Source of the DNA: Streptomyces actuosus
Lineage (GTDB): Bacteria; Actinomycetota; Actinomycetes; Streptomycetales; Streptomycetaceae
NCBI RefSeq assembly: GCF_016921115.1
Contig: NZ_JAFFZS010000027.1
Coordinates: 1-64,000, forward strand
Reading direction: 5' to 3'
DNA: 64,000 nt
Position 1 is the stretch's first letter; the number at the start of each line of letters is the position of its first letter. The notes below the pieces were generated by a model. It was not told the origin of the DNA. It did not search any database and saw only the letters and a program-made list of their open reading frames with translations. A program made the translations under genes and the position numbers. This document shows, piece by piece, positions 31,710 through 39,847 of this stretch.

Positions 31710-31764
31710 CCCCACCGGTGGGGTGGGCCCGCAGGGAATATGGGGGTCGGTTCCCCATGTGGGG
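31710..31764. promoter_or_regulatory. Cluster of CCCCA/TGGGG inverted repeats
   Basis: A 14-bp palindrome ccccaccggtgggg lies at 31710-31723. A second inverted repeat cccca-tg-tgggg lies at 31753-31764, and ATGGGG at 31740-31745 pairs with CCCCAT at 31753-31758. All share the same half-site and end about 30 bases before the LanM-like GTG. They look like operators for a dimeric regulator. Confidence 0.5.
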
Positions 31765-31792
31765 TCGTCGGGGGTCTGCCACCTTCGTTGTC

Positions 31793-34700
31793 GTGACTGA
31801 GACCGCCAGCCTCCCGACTCCCCGGAGCGCCGGCCTGCCGCTCGCCTGGTGGGCCCCGGCGCTGAACCTCGCGGAACGGCTCGCCGCGCCCGGACTCCCG
31901 GCGGCGCCCGCCGGCTCCGCCGCCACCGGGCGCGCTCCCTGGGCCGCCGGGGACGGCGAGGGGTTCGCCCTGCGACTGGCCCACCTCGAAGTGGACGCGG
32001 AGACCGCCGCGGCCCTCGCGGCGGAGTCCCCCGAACAACTCGCCGCGCGCACGGTCAAGCCCCGCTGGGCCGCGTACGCGGAAGCAGCGTTGGACGCCGC
32101 CCCCGAGAACCTGGACGAACTGACCACCGACGGAACGGGTCCCAAGGTCTTCGCCACCGTCGTACGTCCGCTCGTGGTCCCCGCCTCCGAGCGGCTCTCC
32201 CGCCGTATGCCGGGCATTCCCGCCGTCGAGCAGGCCGTGTGGCGGGCCGCGTTCGAGCGGCTGCTGACCGAGCAGCTCGTCCGGCAGGCCGCCCGCACCC
32301 TGGTCCACGAACTGTCCCTCGCCCGGCGTGCCCGGCGGCTCGCAGGAACCGGCCCGCACGAGCGGTTCGCCTCCTTCGTCGCCGCCACCGGCAGCAGGCG
32401 GGGCCTGACTGAACTCCTCGCCGCCTACCCGGTACTGGCGCGGATGCTCGCGCAGTCGGCGCTGGACGCGGCGGACGCGGCGGCGGAACTGGTGGCGCGG
32501 TTCCAGGCCGACCGGGACGATCTGGCCGCCGTGCTGCTCGACGGGCGCGATCCCGGTGCGCTGGACAGGGTCGACCTCGGTCTCGGGGACGCCCACCAGG
32601 GCAACCGGGCGGTCGCGATCCTGCGCTTCACCGGCGGGGACCGGATCGTGTACAAGCCGCGCCCTCTCGACCAGCACGCGCTGCTCGACGGCCTGGCGGC
32701 CTGGCTCTGCGCCAAGGTGCCCGGCCTGGAGCTGCGTACACCGCGCAGTGTGCGCCGGCCTGGTTACGGCTGGCTGGAGTTCGTGGAGCACCGCTGGTGC
32801 CGGTCGGTGGCCGAGGCCGACGCCTTCTACCGGCGCCAGGGAGCACTGCTGGCGCTGCTGTACGCGGTGGACGGCGCCGACATGCACTACGAGAACGTCA
32901 TCGCCTGCGGCGACCAGCCGGTCCTGGTGGACGCGGAGACGCTGCTGCACACGGGGCTCCCCCAGGCCATGACCGTCGGCGCCGACCCGGCCGCCGACGC
33001 CCTGCACGCCTCCGTGCACCGCACCTGCCTGCTGCCCCACCTGCTGATCGGCGAGCACGGCGCGCTGGACATCTCCGCGCTGGGCCGGTCCACCGACGGC
33101 ACCTTCCCGAGCGAGGGCCTGCGCTGGGAGGGCAGCGGCACCGACACGATGCGCGCCGTGCGCGCCCCCGTGCCCAGTCCCGCGGCGCAGAACCAGCCGC
33201 TGCCCGACGGGACGCCCCTGGAGGGTGCCGACCACCGGGCGGCCCTGTTGGAAGGATTCCGCACCGCCTATGCGGCGCTGGCCGCGCACGGGCACGAACT
33301 GAGCGCCGCGGGTGGGCCGTTGGCGGTGCACGCCGACAGCCCGGCCCGGCTCGTCGCGCGCTCCACCCGCCTGTACGCCACGCTCCTGGAGGAGTCGGCC
33401 CATCCTTCCCTGCTGGGGGACGCTCTCGCCCGGGAGGGTGTGTTCGCGGTGCTGTGGACCGAGTCCGAGCAAGACGAGACGCGCCGGCGGCTCGTCGAGC
33501 ACGAGACGGCGGACCTGTGGCGCGGCGACGTACCGCTGTTCGTGCATCGGCCGTCCGGTACAGGGGTCCGGGCGGCCGACGGCGACTGGCTGCCGGAGGT
33601 GCTGCCCGTGGCGAGCCTGGCCGCCGTCGGCGGCAAACTCGCCCGGATGGACGAGGTCGACTGCCACGACCAGGAATGGATCATCTCGGCCACGCTGGCG
33701 GCGCGGGGCACCGGTTCGCCCCTGGCCAAGCGGTCCGAGCTGGCCCTCGCCCCGCTGCCGGCGGTCGCGCCGGACGCCTCCCGGCTGCTGGCCGCCGTGT
33801 GCGGCATCGCCGACGAGATCGCCGCCCGCGCGATTCGCGGCGACGGCCGGACGAACTGGCTCGGCCTGGAGCAGGTCTCGGGGCCGCACTGGGCCGTCCT
33901 GCCGATGGGGGCGGGGCTGGGGCAGGGCTATTGCGGCGTCGCGCTGTTCCTGGCGCAGACGGACGCGCTGACCGGGGCCGGACGGTACGCCGCGCTGGCC
34001 CGGGAGGCGGTCCGGCCGCTGCCCGCCCTGCTGAAGGCGCTGGCCGCCGACCCCGAGCTGAGTGCCGCGGCCGGGCCCGGCGCCTACGACGGGCTCGGCG
34101 GCATCCTCTACGCGCTCCCGCGCCTGTCGGAGCTGCTCGGGGACGACCTGACGAGGTGTCTGCCCGACGCGCTCACCGCGCTCGGGCACGCCGTCGCCGC
34201 CTGCTCCGACCCGGGGCTGGCCGCCGGCACGGCCGGCGCGCTGGCCGGCGCCGTCGCCGTCCACGAGGCGACCGGGACGCCGCAGGCCCTGCGGCTGGCG
34301 GACACCGTGGCGGACCTGCTGCTCGCGTCGGTGTCCGGACCGCACGGCGGTGGGCAGGACGGCTCCGCGCCGGCCGGCCGGGGCGCCGGACTCGCAGACG
34401 GCGCGGCCGGCATCGGCTGGGCCCTGGGGCGCTACGCCGCCCGTCGCCCGGACCGTGCCGCCGCGCACGCCGGGGCCGCCGACGCCCTGCTGGCTGCCGC
34501 GGTCCGGGAGGTTCGGGCCGCGCACGCGGACCCCTCCTGGGTCTCCGGTCTCGCCGGTGTGACGGCCGCCGCCCCCCGGCCCGCCGCCGACGCCCTGTCG
34601 GCCCTGCTGACCGACGTCGACGTCCACCCCGGGCTGAGCCTCGGCCAGGGCACGCTCGGCACGCTGGAGGCCCTGGCCGAGCTCGCCGGGCGGGGCGACG

Positions 34701-34903
34701 CGGCCGCCGCCGACGCCCTGCGCCGGCGCACCGGGCAGGTGCTCGCGCTCGTCGAGGCGCAGAACCACCGGTGCGCCACGCCCGACCACGTACCCTCCCC
34801 CGGACTGCTGACCGGGCTGTCCGGCATCGGCTACGGCCTGCTCCGCCTGACCCACCCCGCAAGCGTGCCGTCCGTCCTGCTCCTGGGACGGAACGGCCAC
34901 TGA
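31793..34903 (+). CDS. LanM-like lanthipeptide synthetase with degenerate cyclase domain
   Basis: A 1036-residue protein with the class II architecture: N-terminal DUF4135 dehydratase and C-terminal LanC-like domain. Dehydratase motifs are intact: GLGDAHQGNRAVAIL and the KPR motif RIVYKPRPLDQ near residue 285, then DGADMHYENVIACGDQPVL with DAETLL near 362. In the cyclase half the zinc-ligand motifs are replaced: the GxAHG motif reads GLADGAAGIGWAL (~866), the WCxG motif reads SWVSGLAGV (~915), and the CHG motif reads LSLGQGTLG (~947). All three expected ligand positions are lost, so thioether cyclisation is unlikely. It may dehydrate Ser/Thr without forming lanthionine. GTG 31793 is the plausible start; no strong ribosome-binding site. 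The candidate peptide gene follows 82 bases downstream. Confidence 0.85.
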   Translation: MTETASLPTPRSAGLPLAWWAPALNLAERLAAPGLPAAPAGSAATGRAPWAAGDGEGFALRLAHLEVDAETAAALAAESPEQLAARTVKPRWAAYAEAALDAAPENLDELTTDGTGPKVFATVVRPLVVPASERLSRRMPGIPAVEQAVWRAAFERLLTEQLVRQAARTLVHELSLARRARRLAGTGPHERFASFVAATGSRRGLTELLAAYPVLARMLAQSALDAADAAAELVARFQADRDDLAAVLLDGRDPGALDRVDLGLGDAHQGNRAVAILRFTGGDRIVYKPRPLDQHALLDGLAAWLCAKVPGLELRTPRSVRRPGYGWLEFVEHRWCRSVAEADAFYRRQGALLALLYAVDGADMHYENVIACGDQPVLVDAETLLHTGLPQAMTVGADPAADALHASVHRTCLLPHLLIGEHGALDISALGRSTDGTFPSEGLRWEGSGTDTMRAVRAPVPSPAAQNQPLPDGTPLEGADHRAALLEGFRTAYAALAAHGHELSAAGGPLAVHADSPARLVARSTRLYATLLEESAHPSLLGDALAREGVFAVLWTESEQDETRRRLVEHETADLWRGDVPLFVHRPSGTGVRAADGDWLPEVLPVASLAAVGGKLARMDEVDCHDQEWIISATLAARGTGSPLAKRSELALAPLPAVAPDASRLLAAVCGIADEIAARAIRGDGRTNWLGLEQVSGPHWAVLPMGAGLGQGYCGVALFLAQTDALTGAGRYAALAREAVRPLPALLKALAADPELSAAAGPGAYDGLGGILYALPRLSELLGDDLTRCLPDALTALGHAVAACSDPGLAAGTAGALAGAVAVHEATGTPQALRLADTVADLLLASVSGPHGGGQDGSAPAGRGAGLADGAAGIGWALGRYAARRPDRAAAHAGAADALLAAAVREVRAAHADPSWVSGLAGVTAAAPRPAADALSALLTDVDVHPGLSLGQGTLGTLEALAELAGRGDAAAADALRRRTGQVLALVEAQNHRCATPDHVPSPGLLTGLSGIGYGLLRLTHPASVPSVLLLGRNGH

Positions 34904-34985
34904 CCGACCACGCGCCTACGCACCACGGCACTTCCTCCATCGCCACCCGCGCCCACCGCTCGGCACACCTGAAGGGGAACACGTC

Positions 34986-35186
34986 ATGGACAAGCACCTC
35001 ACCTCCACCGCCACCGACGTCACCGCGACCTCCGCCGACGAGCAGGACGACGCCGCGGGCGGGATCACACTGCGGGGCCGCAACCGGGCCTGCGCCCGCG
35101 CCCGCGTCCTGGCCGGCCTGGTGCTGACCAGCGGCGTCGTCGTCACGCTCAGCACGCTCGACACCTCGGTCTCCGCACCGCAGTGA
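34986..35186 (+). CDS. Candidate precursor peptide of the LanM-like enzyme
   Basis: A 66-residue peptide. Residues 1-24 are acidic and Thr/Ser-rich (MDKHLTSTATDVTATSADEQ), followed by a double glycine at about 25-26 (DAAGG), the kind of site cut in class II leaders. The part after it has a basic stretch (RGRNRACARAR) and a hydrophobic, Ser/Thr-dense tail (VLAGLVLTSGVVVTLSTLDT then SVSAPQ). It has a single Cys, which is not in the Ser/Thr-dense tail, fitting an enzyme that dehydrates but does not cyclise. GAAGGGGAA precedes the ATG. The tail could also be a membrane helix, so a small membrane protein is the main alternative. A strong hairpin follows. Confidence 0.55.
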   Translation: MDKHLTSTATDVTATSADEQDDAAGGITLRGRNRACARARVLAGLVLTSGVVVTLSTLDTSVSAPQ

Positions 35187-35206
35187 CCCCCGGTTCCGGC
35201 GGACAG

Positions 35207-35242
35207 GGTGGCGCGGGACCGCCGGCTCGGGCCCGCGCCACC
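35207..35242 (+). terminator. Stem-loop terminator, 11-bp stem
   Basis: ggtggcgcggg (35207-35217) pairs perfectly with cccgcgccacc (35232-35242) around a 14-base loop, 20 bases after the peptide stop. It closes the LanM-like/peptide transcription unit and separates it from the LAL regulator. Confidence 0.7.
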
Positions 35243-35300
35243 GTGCCGGGCCGGCTCCGCGCGGCGGCGCCGGCCGCGTACGCGTCGGGTTCCGCACGAC

Positions 35301-35331
35301 CTGACGCAGGCCCCGCTGTTCCGATTACTAT
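35301..35331 (+). promoter_or_regulatory. Predicted leaderless promoter of the LAL regulator
   Basis: CTGACG at 35301-35306 and TACTAT at 35326-35331 resemble -35 and -10 boxes with a 19-base spacer. The ATG at 35340 lies eight bases after the -10 box and lacks a ribosome-binding site, indicating a leaderless transcript. Confidence 0.55.
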
Positions 35332-35339
35332 CTGCGGTC

Positions 35340-38255
35340 ATGCGTTCCCATGCGCCTTCCCTGGTCGGACGGGACTCCCAACTGGCCCTGCTCGAACGTG
35401 CCCTGGCCGACGCACGACAAGGCCGCGGCGGTGTCGTCTTCCTGGTCGGAGAGGCGGGCGTCGGCAAGTCGAGGGTCGCGGCGGAGGCCGTCGGCGGGGC
35501 GCTGGGCACCGGGATGCGGGTGCTACGGGGCCGCAGCAGCACCACGGGCCCGGCCGTACCGTTCCGGCCGTTGACCGAGGCGCTGATGTCGCTGTTCCGC
35601 AGCGGCGAACCGATGGACGACCTCGCGCTGGGCCCCTACCGGCCGGTGCTCGGGCGGCTGATCCCCGACTGGGACACCGGGGAACGGGACAGCAGTTCCA
35701 TGGTGATCCTCGGCGAGGCGGTGCTGCGCCTGCTCATCGCCGTGGGGCGCGGGCAGGGCCAGTTGCTGCTGCTGGAGGACCTGCACGACGCCGACCCGGA
35801 AACGCTCGGCGTCCTCGAATACCTGGTGGACAACCTCGAGTACTCGCCCGTGCTGCTGCTGGCCACGGTGCGGACGGACTTCAGCGACGCCCTCGACCTG
35901 GCGCAGTCCGCGCGGCGGCGCGGCGCCGCCACCCTGGTGGAGCTGCCGCCGCTGACGCGGCCCCAGGCGCACCGGATGGTCGCCGCGCAGCTCGGTGCGG
36001 ACGGCCCCGACCAGGTGCCCGCGGCGGTACTGGAGCGGCTGTGGGAGGACGGCTCCGGAAGCCCGTACCTGATCGAGGAACTGCTGCAGTCGATGATCGG
36101 CGCGGGCACGCTGGTACAGGGGCCGGAGGGCTGGCGGCCCGTCGGCGACCTCCGCAGTGACGTTTCGTCGTCGCTGGCACGCGGCATTCTGCGCCGCATC
36201 GACCGGCTCGGCACACAGGGCCTGACCCTGCTGTCGGCCGCCGCCGTGCTCGGCCGGCGCTTCCCGCTCACGGTCCTGCAGCGCATGACCGGCATCGACG
36301 ACCGCGCCCTGCTCAGCCACCTGCACGCGGGCGTGGCCGCGCGGCTGGTGATTCCCGACGAGCCGGCGCCCGACTGGTACTCCTTCCGCCACTCGCTCAC
36401 CGTGGAGGCTCTCTTCACGCAGATGACGCCGGGCCAGCGCGCCGACCTGGCCCGGCGGGGCGCGGAGGCGGTCGAGGAACTGCACCCCGAACTACCCGGT
36501 GACTGGTGCCCGCTCGCGGCCGGGCTGCGCGGCGCGGCCGGCGACGACGTGGAGGCCGGCCTGCTGTTCTCGGACGCCGGCGGGCGTGCCCTGGCGGCCG
36601 GGGCGCTCGGCTCCGCGATCACCCTGCTCGGCCGGGCCGAGGCCTTGCTGACCGACGCGGGCGACCCGCAGGCACGGGCCCTGGTGCTGGAGAACCTGCT
36701 GCCGGCCCTCGCCGAGGCCGGGGACTTCACGCGCGCCCTCGACCTGGCCGAGGACCTGCACGTGCTGGACGGCTCGGGGCTGAGCCCCGTCCGCCTGGCG
36801 ACGCTGCACACCCGGCTGGCCAAGGTCGCCCACACGGCGGGCCGGTGGAGCGACGGCAACCGGCAGATAGCGCGCGCCCGCGAGGTGCTGGCGACCACGC
36901 CGGACGAGTCGGCCACCGCGGCCGTCGACGTCACCGCCGCATACCTGGCACTCGACACGCCGGGGCCCGACCGCACCCAGCACGCGGAGAAGCTCGCCCG
37001 GTCCGCCGCGGACACCGCCGAACGCCACGGGCTGCCGGTCGTCGCCTGCCAGGCCCAGGAGCTCCTCGCGACCGTGGCCCGGGAGCGGGACCCCGAGGAG
37101 TCGGAGGCGATGCTCCGGCAGGCGCTCACCACGGCCGAACGCCACCGCCTCCCGCTGCAGCGCATGTACGCGGCGACCCGGCTGGGCGGGAACGCCTGGC
37201 TGGCAGACGGCGACACCTCGGGTCTGCTGGCGGCCCGCGAGGAGGCGCTGCGGCTGGGATCCGTGAACATCGTCCACACGGTCGACGGCATCCTCGTCCT
37301 CGACGCGGTGCTGCGCGGTCGCCACGACGCCGCCCGGCCGGCCGCCGCCGAGTGCCTGGCCGTCGTCCGGCGCCTGCGCCTCGCGCCCGCCGTGCGGTAC
37401 GTCCTGATGGCGCAGGCCGTGCTGGAGGCCCACCGCGCGGACCGGGAGGCGATGGAGCGGGCGCTGGCCGCGTTCGCCGAGTGGGACGGCGCCGGCTCGC
37501 AGGAGGAGCCGCTCGGCCGCGGTCTGGCCCGGGCCTTCTGCGCCCTGCTGGAGGAGGACCGCGGCCTCGCCCGCGGCGAGCTCCGGCAGGTGCTGGCGCT
37601 GGAGGCGGACAACCCGTCCACCTACCACCTCAGCGGCACCCACGGCCTGGTCCTGCTGCTGGACGTCCTCGCCGGGGACGCGGACCGGGCCCGCCACGAG
37701 GAGATCACCGCCACCGCCATGGCCCGGATGCGCTGGAACCGGCAGTTCGTGCTGCTCGCGGAAGCCGTCCTGCTGGGCCGCGAGGGCGCGGGCGACCGCG
37801 CTGCGGCGACGGTGGAGGCGGCGCTGGCGGCGGCCGAGCCGTACCCGCTGGGCCAGCACCTCGGGCTCCGGCTGATCGCGGACGCGGCGCACCAGGACGG
37901 CTGGGGCGATCCCGTCAGCTGGCTGCGGCGGGCGGAACACTACTTCCACGAGCGGGACGTCCAGGCCGTCACGGGCGCCTGCCGGGCCGGGCTGCGCCGG
38001 CTGGGCGCCTCCGTGCACCAGCACCGCACCGGCACCAGCGGCATCCCCGACGACCTGCGCGCCCAAGGCGTCACGGTCCGGGAGTTCGAGGTCTTCCGGC
38101 TGCTCGCGGAGCGGCTGAGCAACAAGGACATCGCGGATCGCCTCTTCATCTCACCGCGCACCGCGGAGAAGCACATCGCGAGTCTGATCACGAAGACGGG
38201 GGCGGCCAACCGCGCGGACCTCTGCGCGCGGTCGGCCGCACTGCGGGACGCCTGA
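35340..38255 (+). CDS. LAL-type LuxR regulator (large ATP-binding)
   Basis: A 971-residue regulator of the LAL family. The N-terminal STAND-type ATPase has Walker A FLVGEAGVGKSRVA near residues 35-50 and Walker B LLLLEDLHDADPE near 143. A long helical, TPR-like middle region follows. The C-terminal LuxR HTH reads LTVREFEVFRLLAERLSNKD then IADRLFISPRTAEKHIASLI. LAL proteins are common pathway-specific activators in Streptomyces clusters and respond to ligand and ATP. Position at the centre of this locus suggests it activates the NRPS and/or LanB operons. ATG 35340 is preferred because of the leaderless promoter; the upstream in-frame sequence shows no domain. Confidence 0.9.
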   Translation: MRSHAPSLVGRDSQLALLERALADARQGRGGVVFLVGEAGVGKSRVAAEAVGGALGTGMRVLRGRSSTTGPAVPFRPLTEALMSLFRSGEPMDDLALGPYRPVLGRLIPDWDTGERDSSSMVILGEAVLRLLIAVGRGQGQLLLLEDLHDADPETLGVLEYLVDNLEYSPVLLLATVRTDFSDALDLAQSARRRGAATLVELPPLTRPQAHRMVAAQLGADGPDQVPAAVLERLWEDGSGSPYLIEELLQSMIGAGTLVQGPEGWRPVGDLRSDVSSSLARGILRRIDRLGTQGLTLLSAAAVLGRRFPLTVLQRMTGIDDRALLSHLHAGVAARLVIPDEPAPDWYSFRHSLTVEALFTQMTPGQRADLARRGAEAVEELHPELPGDWCPLAAGLRGAAGDDVEAGLLFSDAGGRALAAGALGSAITLLGRAEALLTDAGDPQARALVLENLLPALAEAGDFTRALDLAEDLHVLDGSGLSPVRLATLHTRLAKVAHTAGRWSDGNRQIARAREVLATTPDESATAAVDVTAAYLALDTPGPDRTQHAEKLARSAADTAERHGLPVVACQAQELLATVARERDPEESEAMLRQALTTAERHRLPLQRMYAATRLGGNAWLADGDTSGLLAAREEALRLGSVNIVHTVDGILVLDAVLRGRHDAARPAAAECLAVVRRLRLAPAVRYVLMAQAVLEAHRADREAMERALAAFAEWDGAGSQEEPLGRGLARAFCALLEEDRGLARGELRQVLALEADNPSTYHLSGTHGLVLLLDVLAGDADRARHEEITATAMARMRWNRQFVLLAEAVLLGREGAGDRAAATVEAALAAAEPYPLGQHLGLRLIADAAHQDGWGDPVSWLRRAEHYFHERDVQAVTGACRAGLRRLGASVHQHRTGTSGIPDDLRAQGVTVREFEVFRLLAERLSNKDIADRLFISPRTAEKHIASLITKTGAANRADLCARSAALRDA

Positions 38256-38542
38256 GCGCTCCGCCGGAAGTGCCGTGGTACGACGTCCGTCGACGACAGC
38301 GCCGTCGTGGCCGGTCGCGCGGTTCCCCGCGCCTCCTCGGGGCGCTGCCGGACCTCGGTGGACTTCGCCGGCCTGCTGAGGGTCCGTTGCCACCGGGACG
38401 ATCTGCCGGGACGCTTCGCCGGGAAACCCGCCGCGCCCGGTGGGAGCCGGTGGCTCTGTGCGGTCACCGCACCGGTGGCGCGTCCGGCGGAGACCGGCCG
38501 CCCGGCGGCGGCGTCGCGGCGCGTGTGCCGCCCGGCCGGGTG

Positions 38543-39808
38543 CTATCTCATCTCGCGCACCTGGCGGGAACCGAGCACGGCCAGGCCGGTGAGCGCGAGC
38601 ACCGCGGCCACCAGCCCGAACAGGGCGAGCGTGTCGACGCGGGCCAGCGCACCGCACGCGATCAGGGACAACGGGGCGGCGGCGTAGCCGAGGACCATGT
38701 CGACCGACACCACCCGGCTGAGCACGTCCTGGGGAATGTTCCGCTGGATCCAGCTGAGCCCGAACACGCCCTGGAACCCGATGGCGAAGCCCATGGCGAG
38801 CACCGTCGCCACGACGGCAGGGGTGCTGTGGACGAGACCGAGCACGGCCATCCCCGCGCCCAGCCAGCCGGCCAGACCGGCCACCAGCAGGCCGACCCGG
38901 GGCCGGCCGCCGAGGGCGCCGCCGGCGAGCGTGCCGAGCATGGCGCCGCCGGCGAGGGAGCCGTTCAGCACGCCCAGGGTGGCGGAGCCGCCGCGCAGCA
39001 CCTGGTCGGCGAGGGTGGCGAAACCGACCGTGAAGGGCCCGGCATAACAGAAGTTGACCGCCGTGTCGAGGGCGACGATCGTGCGCAGCCGCGGGTCCCG
39101 CAGGGTGAAGGTCACGCCCTCGCGGATCCGGTCGGCCAGGGAGGTCCGCGACTCCGGCCCGGCGGCCCCCGCAGCGTCGCCCTCCGTCCGGACGGCCGTC
39201 CTGGGGCGGGTCCGGATACTCGCCACGCACCAGCCGCACAGGGCGAAGCAGACCGCGTCGACCAGGAACGCCACCGGAGCCCGCGTCACGGCGATGACCA
39301 GGCCGCCGACGGCCGGCCCGGCCACGGCCGCGATCCGTGAGCCCGCGCCCAGCAGTGCGTTGGCCGGGGTCAGCAGGCTCTCGTCCACCACGGACGGCAG
39401 GATGGACACGCGCGCCGGCTGGAAGAAGGCGTCGACGGCGCCGAACGCGGCGGCTGCCGCGCACAGCATCCACACCGTCAGCTGCCCCGTCAGCCCCGCC
39501 ACGCCGACCCCGGTCATCAGCCCGGCCCGGGTCCAGCTGGAGGCGATCATCAGGGTGCGGGTGGACAGCGAGTCGCCGAGGCTGCCGCCGACCAGGGTGA
39601 GCAGGGCGCGGGGCACGGCCTGGAAGGCGAGGACGTAGCCGAGGGTGAGGGTCGAACCGGTCAGGCCGAGGGTGATCCAGGAGAAGGCGACGACGCTGAA
39701 GCCGTCGCCGAGCAGGGACAGCGACTGGCCCAGCCACAGGAGCTGGAAGGGCCGGTGCCGGGCGGGTGCCCACAGCCGCGGACCGGCTCCGGCGAGGGTG
39801 GTGGCCAT
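38543..39808 (-). CDS. MFS exporter (MFS_3/enterobactin-exporter type)
   Basis: A 421-residue major facilitator protein with about twelve membrane helices. It has the typical start RPFQLLWLGQSLSLLGDGFS and the conserved loop FFQPARVSILPSVVDESLLT near residue 130. Related proteins export siderophores or antibiotics. ATG 39808 follows GAAAGG; an upstream ATG at 39835 would add nine residues. It is last gene of the minus-strand run NRPS-NRPS-P450-MFS and most likely exports the peptide product or gives self-resistance. Confidence 0.88.
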   Translation of the reverse strand: MATTLAGAGPRLWAPARHRPFQLLWLGQSLSLLGDGFSVVAFSWITLGLTGSTLTLGYVLAFQAVPRALLTLVGGSLGDSLSTRTLMIASSWTRAGLMTGVGVAGLTGQLTVWMLCAAAAAFGAVDAFFQPARVSILPSVVDESLLTPANALLGAGSRIAAVAGPAVGGLVIAVTRAPVAFLVDAVCFALCGWCVASIRTRPRTAVRTEGDAAGAAGPESRTSLADRIREGVTFTLRDPRLRTIVALDTAVNFCYAGPFTVGFATLADQVLRGGSATLGVLNGSLAGGAMLGTLAGGALGGRPRVGLLVAGLAGWLGAGMAVLGLVHSTPAVVATVLAMGFAIGFQGVFGLSWIQRNIPQDVLSRVVSVDMVLGYAAAPLSLIACGALARVDTLALFGLVAAVLALTGLAVLGSRQVREMR

Positions 39809-39847
39809 GGTGTGCCTTTCGTCGTGCGGACGCATCCGGAGGGCCGG

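Larger units (their letters stand above)
31195..31792. promoter_or_regulatory. Divergent regulatory region, LuxR pair / LanM-like gene
   Basis: A 598-base gap between divergent units. It contains a 20-bp tandem repeat (31501-31560) and a group of CCCCA/TGGGG palindromes (31710-31764). No protein gene was recognised; open frames here give Gly/Arg/Pro-rich sequence. The rest is GC-rich and featureless. Confidence 0.6.

Noticed and set aside
31380..31796. Cys-containing open frame upstream of the LanM-like gene as a lanthipeptide precursor
   Set aside because: It runs through the 20-bp tandem repeats, is Gly/Arg-rich, and has no leader-like segment.
30959..34900. Very long open frame antisense to the LanM-like gene (also similar ones antisense to the FUSC and NRPS genes)
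   Set aside because: Such frames arise from third-position GC bias opposite real genes; their translations lack domains while the sense strand has clear motifs.
31793..34903. Call as a normal active class II lanthipeptide synthetase
   Set aside because: The cyclase zinc ligands are missing and the adjacent peptide has no Cys in its Ser/Thr-dense tail.
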